Below, one piece after another: positions 4,608-5,677 of a stretch of 5,677 nucleotides of DNA. Source of the DNA: Deltaproteobacteria bacterium (lineage in GTDB: Bacteria; Myxococcota; B64-G9); assembly GCA_003647095.1 (NCBI GenBank), contig QMME01000286.1, positions 1 through 5,677 on the forward strand, in the 5' to 3' direction. Position 1 is the stretch's first letter. Every line of letters starts with the position of its first letter. The notes beneath the pieces were generated by a model. It saw only the letters and a program-made list of their open reading frames with translations, ran no database searches and was not told where the DNA came from. Made by a program: the position numbers and the translations under genes.

Positions 4608-5677
4608 ATGACCGGCGCAGAACCATTATCACCTCCGGGACCGGCCAGGTACTCGTCCCGGCGCTGGCCGTCGCTGTCGTTCTGGGTGGCGGCCGGCCTG
4701 CTGCTGGTGGCGGCCGCGGTAATGGCCTTCATTCCCTTGTTCAACCTGCTGGGCTACGAGTTCTGCGTGGTGCTGGCGGTGCTGGTATCGGTAACGGCCC
4801 CGCTGGTGGCCATCGGGGTGGTGAGACAGCGCCCGGCGGCCTGGCGCGAGGGGATCGCGGCCGGGCAGGCGGTGGGAAGCCTGGCCCTGCGGGCGGCGGC
4901 CCTGAACCTGGCCACCCTGGTGTTGCCCCTGGGCATCATCCTGCTCAACGCCTTGCGGGTGAAAAACTGCAACCTGGGAGAAGGATTTCACTTCTTCCTG
5001 CTCCTGCCCGTCGGCGGGGCCCTGCTGTGGACCGGGTCGGGAATCCTGGCCGGGCTGCTGCTGCCCTGGCGCTTCCTGGCCGGACTGGCGACGATGCTGG
5101 TCTGGCTGCTGGTGGCGGCCTTGAACCTGGCGGAGTTCTGGAGCGGCCCGGCCATGGACTCCTACAACCAGATAACCGGGCTGGTGGCCGGACCCATAAC
5201 CCAGGAAGTACTCCACCCCGACACCACCCTGCTGCTTTCCCGGGTGCACGGCCTGCTGTGGGGCCTGCTGGCCCTGGCCCTGGCCGGGGCACTGTTCGAC
5301 CCGCGCATGAACCGCTGCCGGCCGGGAGTACTGGCACGCAATCGCCGGTCACTGCTGGCCGGTTGCCTGTTGCTGCTGGCCGCGCTGTCGTTGTACCTGC
5401 TGGGCGACCGGCTGGGATTCGTGCGCTCCTGGGCAGCGGTAGAGCGCCTGCTTGCGGCCAGCGAGCGCAGCGAACACTTCGTCATCCACCACCAGCCGGG
5501 CTGGTCGGCGGAGCGCAAGCGACTGGTGGTGCGTGATCACGAGTTTCGCCTGACCCAGGTGACCCGCACCCTGGAGCTGAAGCAGTCCGGCCTCATCCAC
5601 TCCTGGGTATTCCCCTCCCCGGCAGCCAAGCGGCGGCTCACCGGTGCCGGGTCGGTGCAGTTCGTCAAGCACTGGCA
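4608..5677 (+). CDS. Polytopic membrane protein with soluble C-terminal domain, cut by window end
   Basis: The frame is open from the ATG at 4608 to the last base (356 complete codons), so the 3' end is missing. After a short Pro/Arg-rich N-terminus there are about seven hydrophobic helices (roughly 24-45, 50-72, 95-118, 128-150, 153-176, 212-230, 247-265). The loop KNCNLGEGFHFFLLLP (119-134) stands out as possibly conserved. From about residue 266 the protein turns hydrophilic: SEHFVIHHQPGWSAERKRLV (288-307), then RDHEFRLTQVTRTLELK and a Tyr-poor, basic stretch to the edge. The pattern 'HFVIHH...RDHEFRL...L' resembles the opening of peptidase-MA-like (gluzincin) extracytoplasmic domains, whose HExxH zinc motif would come later, outside the window. 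This is inference, since no catalytic motif is visible. No other in-frame start lies nearby; AGGA at 4602-4605 is only two bases from the ATG, too close for a normal ribosome binding site. It is divergent from the PilZ gene across 96 bases. Confidence 0.85.
   Translation, partial: MTGAEPLSPPGPARYSSRRWPSLSFWVAAGLLLVAAAVMAFIPLFNLLGYEFCVVLAVLVSVTAPLVAIGVVRQRPAAWREGIAAGQAVGSLALRAAALNLATLVLPLGIILLNALRVKNCNLGEGFHFFLLLPVGGALLWTGSGILAGLLLPWRFLAGLATMLVWLLVAALNLAEFWSGPAMDSYNQITGLVAGPITQEVLHPDTTLLLSRVHGLLWGLLALALAGALFDPRMNRCRPGVLARNRRSLLAGCLLLLAALSLYLLGDRLGFVRSWAAVERLLAASERSEHFVIHHQPGWSAERKRLVVRDHEFRLTQVTRTLELKQSGLIHSWVFPSPAAKRRLTGAGSVQFVKHW

Noticed and set aside
4629..5249. 206-codon minus-strand frame opposite the polytopic membrane protein
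   Set aside because: The product is almost entirely Gln, Gly, His, Arg and Pro, the expected mirror of Leu/Ala/Gly-rich membrane coding sequence. No domain is visible.

Overview
The window is a GC-rich (roughly two thirds G+C by eye), tightly packed piece of bacterial chromosome with six protein genes and almost no free DNA. The gene set (an AarF/UbiB-family kinase-like protein, a c-di-GMP-binding PilZ protein, a DUF192 lipoprotein with a lipobox, good Shine-Dalgarno sites and sigma70-like promoters) suggests a Gram-negative proteobacterium. A high-GC gammaproteobacterium is most likely, but this is an inference from protein style. I see no mobile elements, CRISPR arrays, tRNA or rRNA genes, or signs of recent transfer. 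Codon usage looks uniform throughout.

Layout: (1) 96-1802 (+), AarF/UbiB-family protein with two C-terminal membrane segments. (2) 1824-2744 (-), exported protein with a beta-rich N-terminal domain, a Pro/Ala-rich linker and C-terminal TPR repeats, convergent with gene 1. (3) 2745-2840, a 96-bp divergent promoter region. (4) 2841-3332 (+), DUF192 lipoprotein, overlapping by 14 bases (5) 3319-4104 (+), an unrecognised single-pass membrane protein, probably in the same operon. (6) 4101-4511 (-), PilZ-domain protein, convergent with gene 5 and sharing the 4-base palindrome CTAG as both stop codons. (7) 4512-4607, a second 96-bp divergent promoter region. (8) 4608 to the window end (+), a polytopic membrane protein whose soluble C-terminal part is cut off by the window edge.

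The genes alternate in strand and form four transcription units: gene 1; gene 2; genes 4 and 5; gene 6, with gene 8 starting a further unit. Most products are predicted to act at or outside the cytoplasmic membrane (membrane-anchored AarF-like protein, exported TPR protein, lipoprotein, two membrane proteins). PilZ is the only clear cytoplasmic signalling protein. Nothing in the sequence ties them into one pathway, and I do not see a convincing new defence or mobile system. The points most worth a second look are the non-canonical (DFG-type) AarF paralogue, the beta-domain/TPR fusion, the unknown partner of the DUF192 lipoprotein, the truncated seven-helix protein, and the very short or absent leaders predicted for two of the plus-strand genes.
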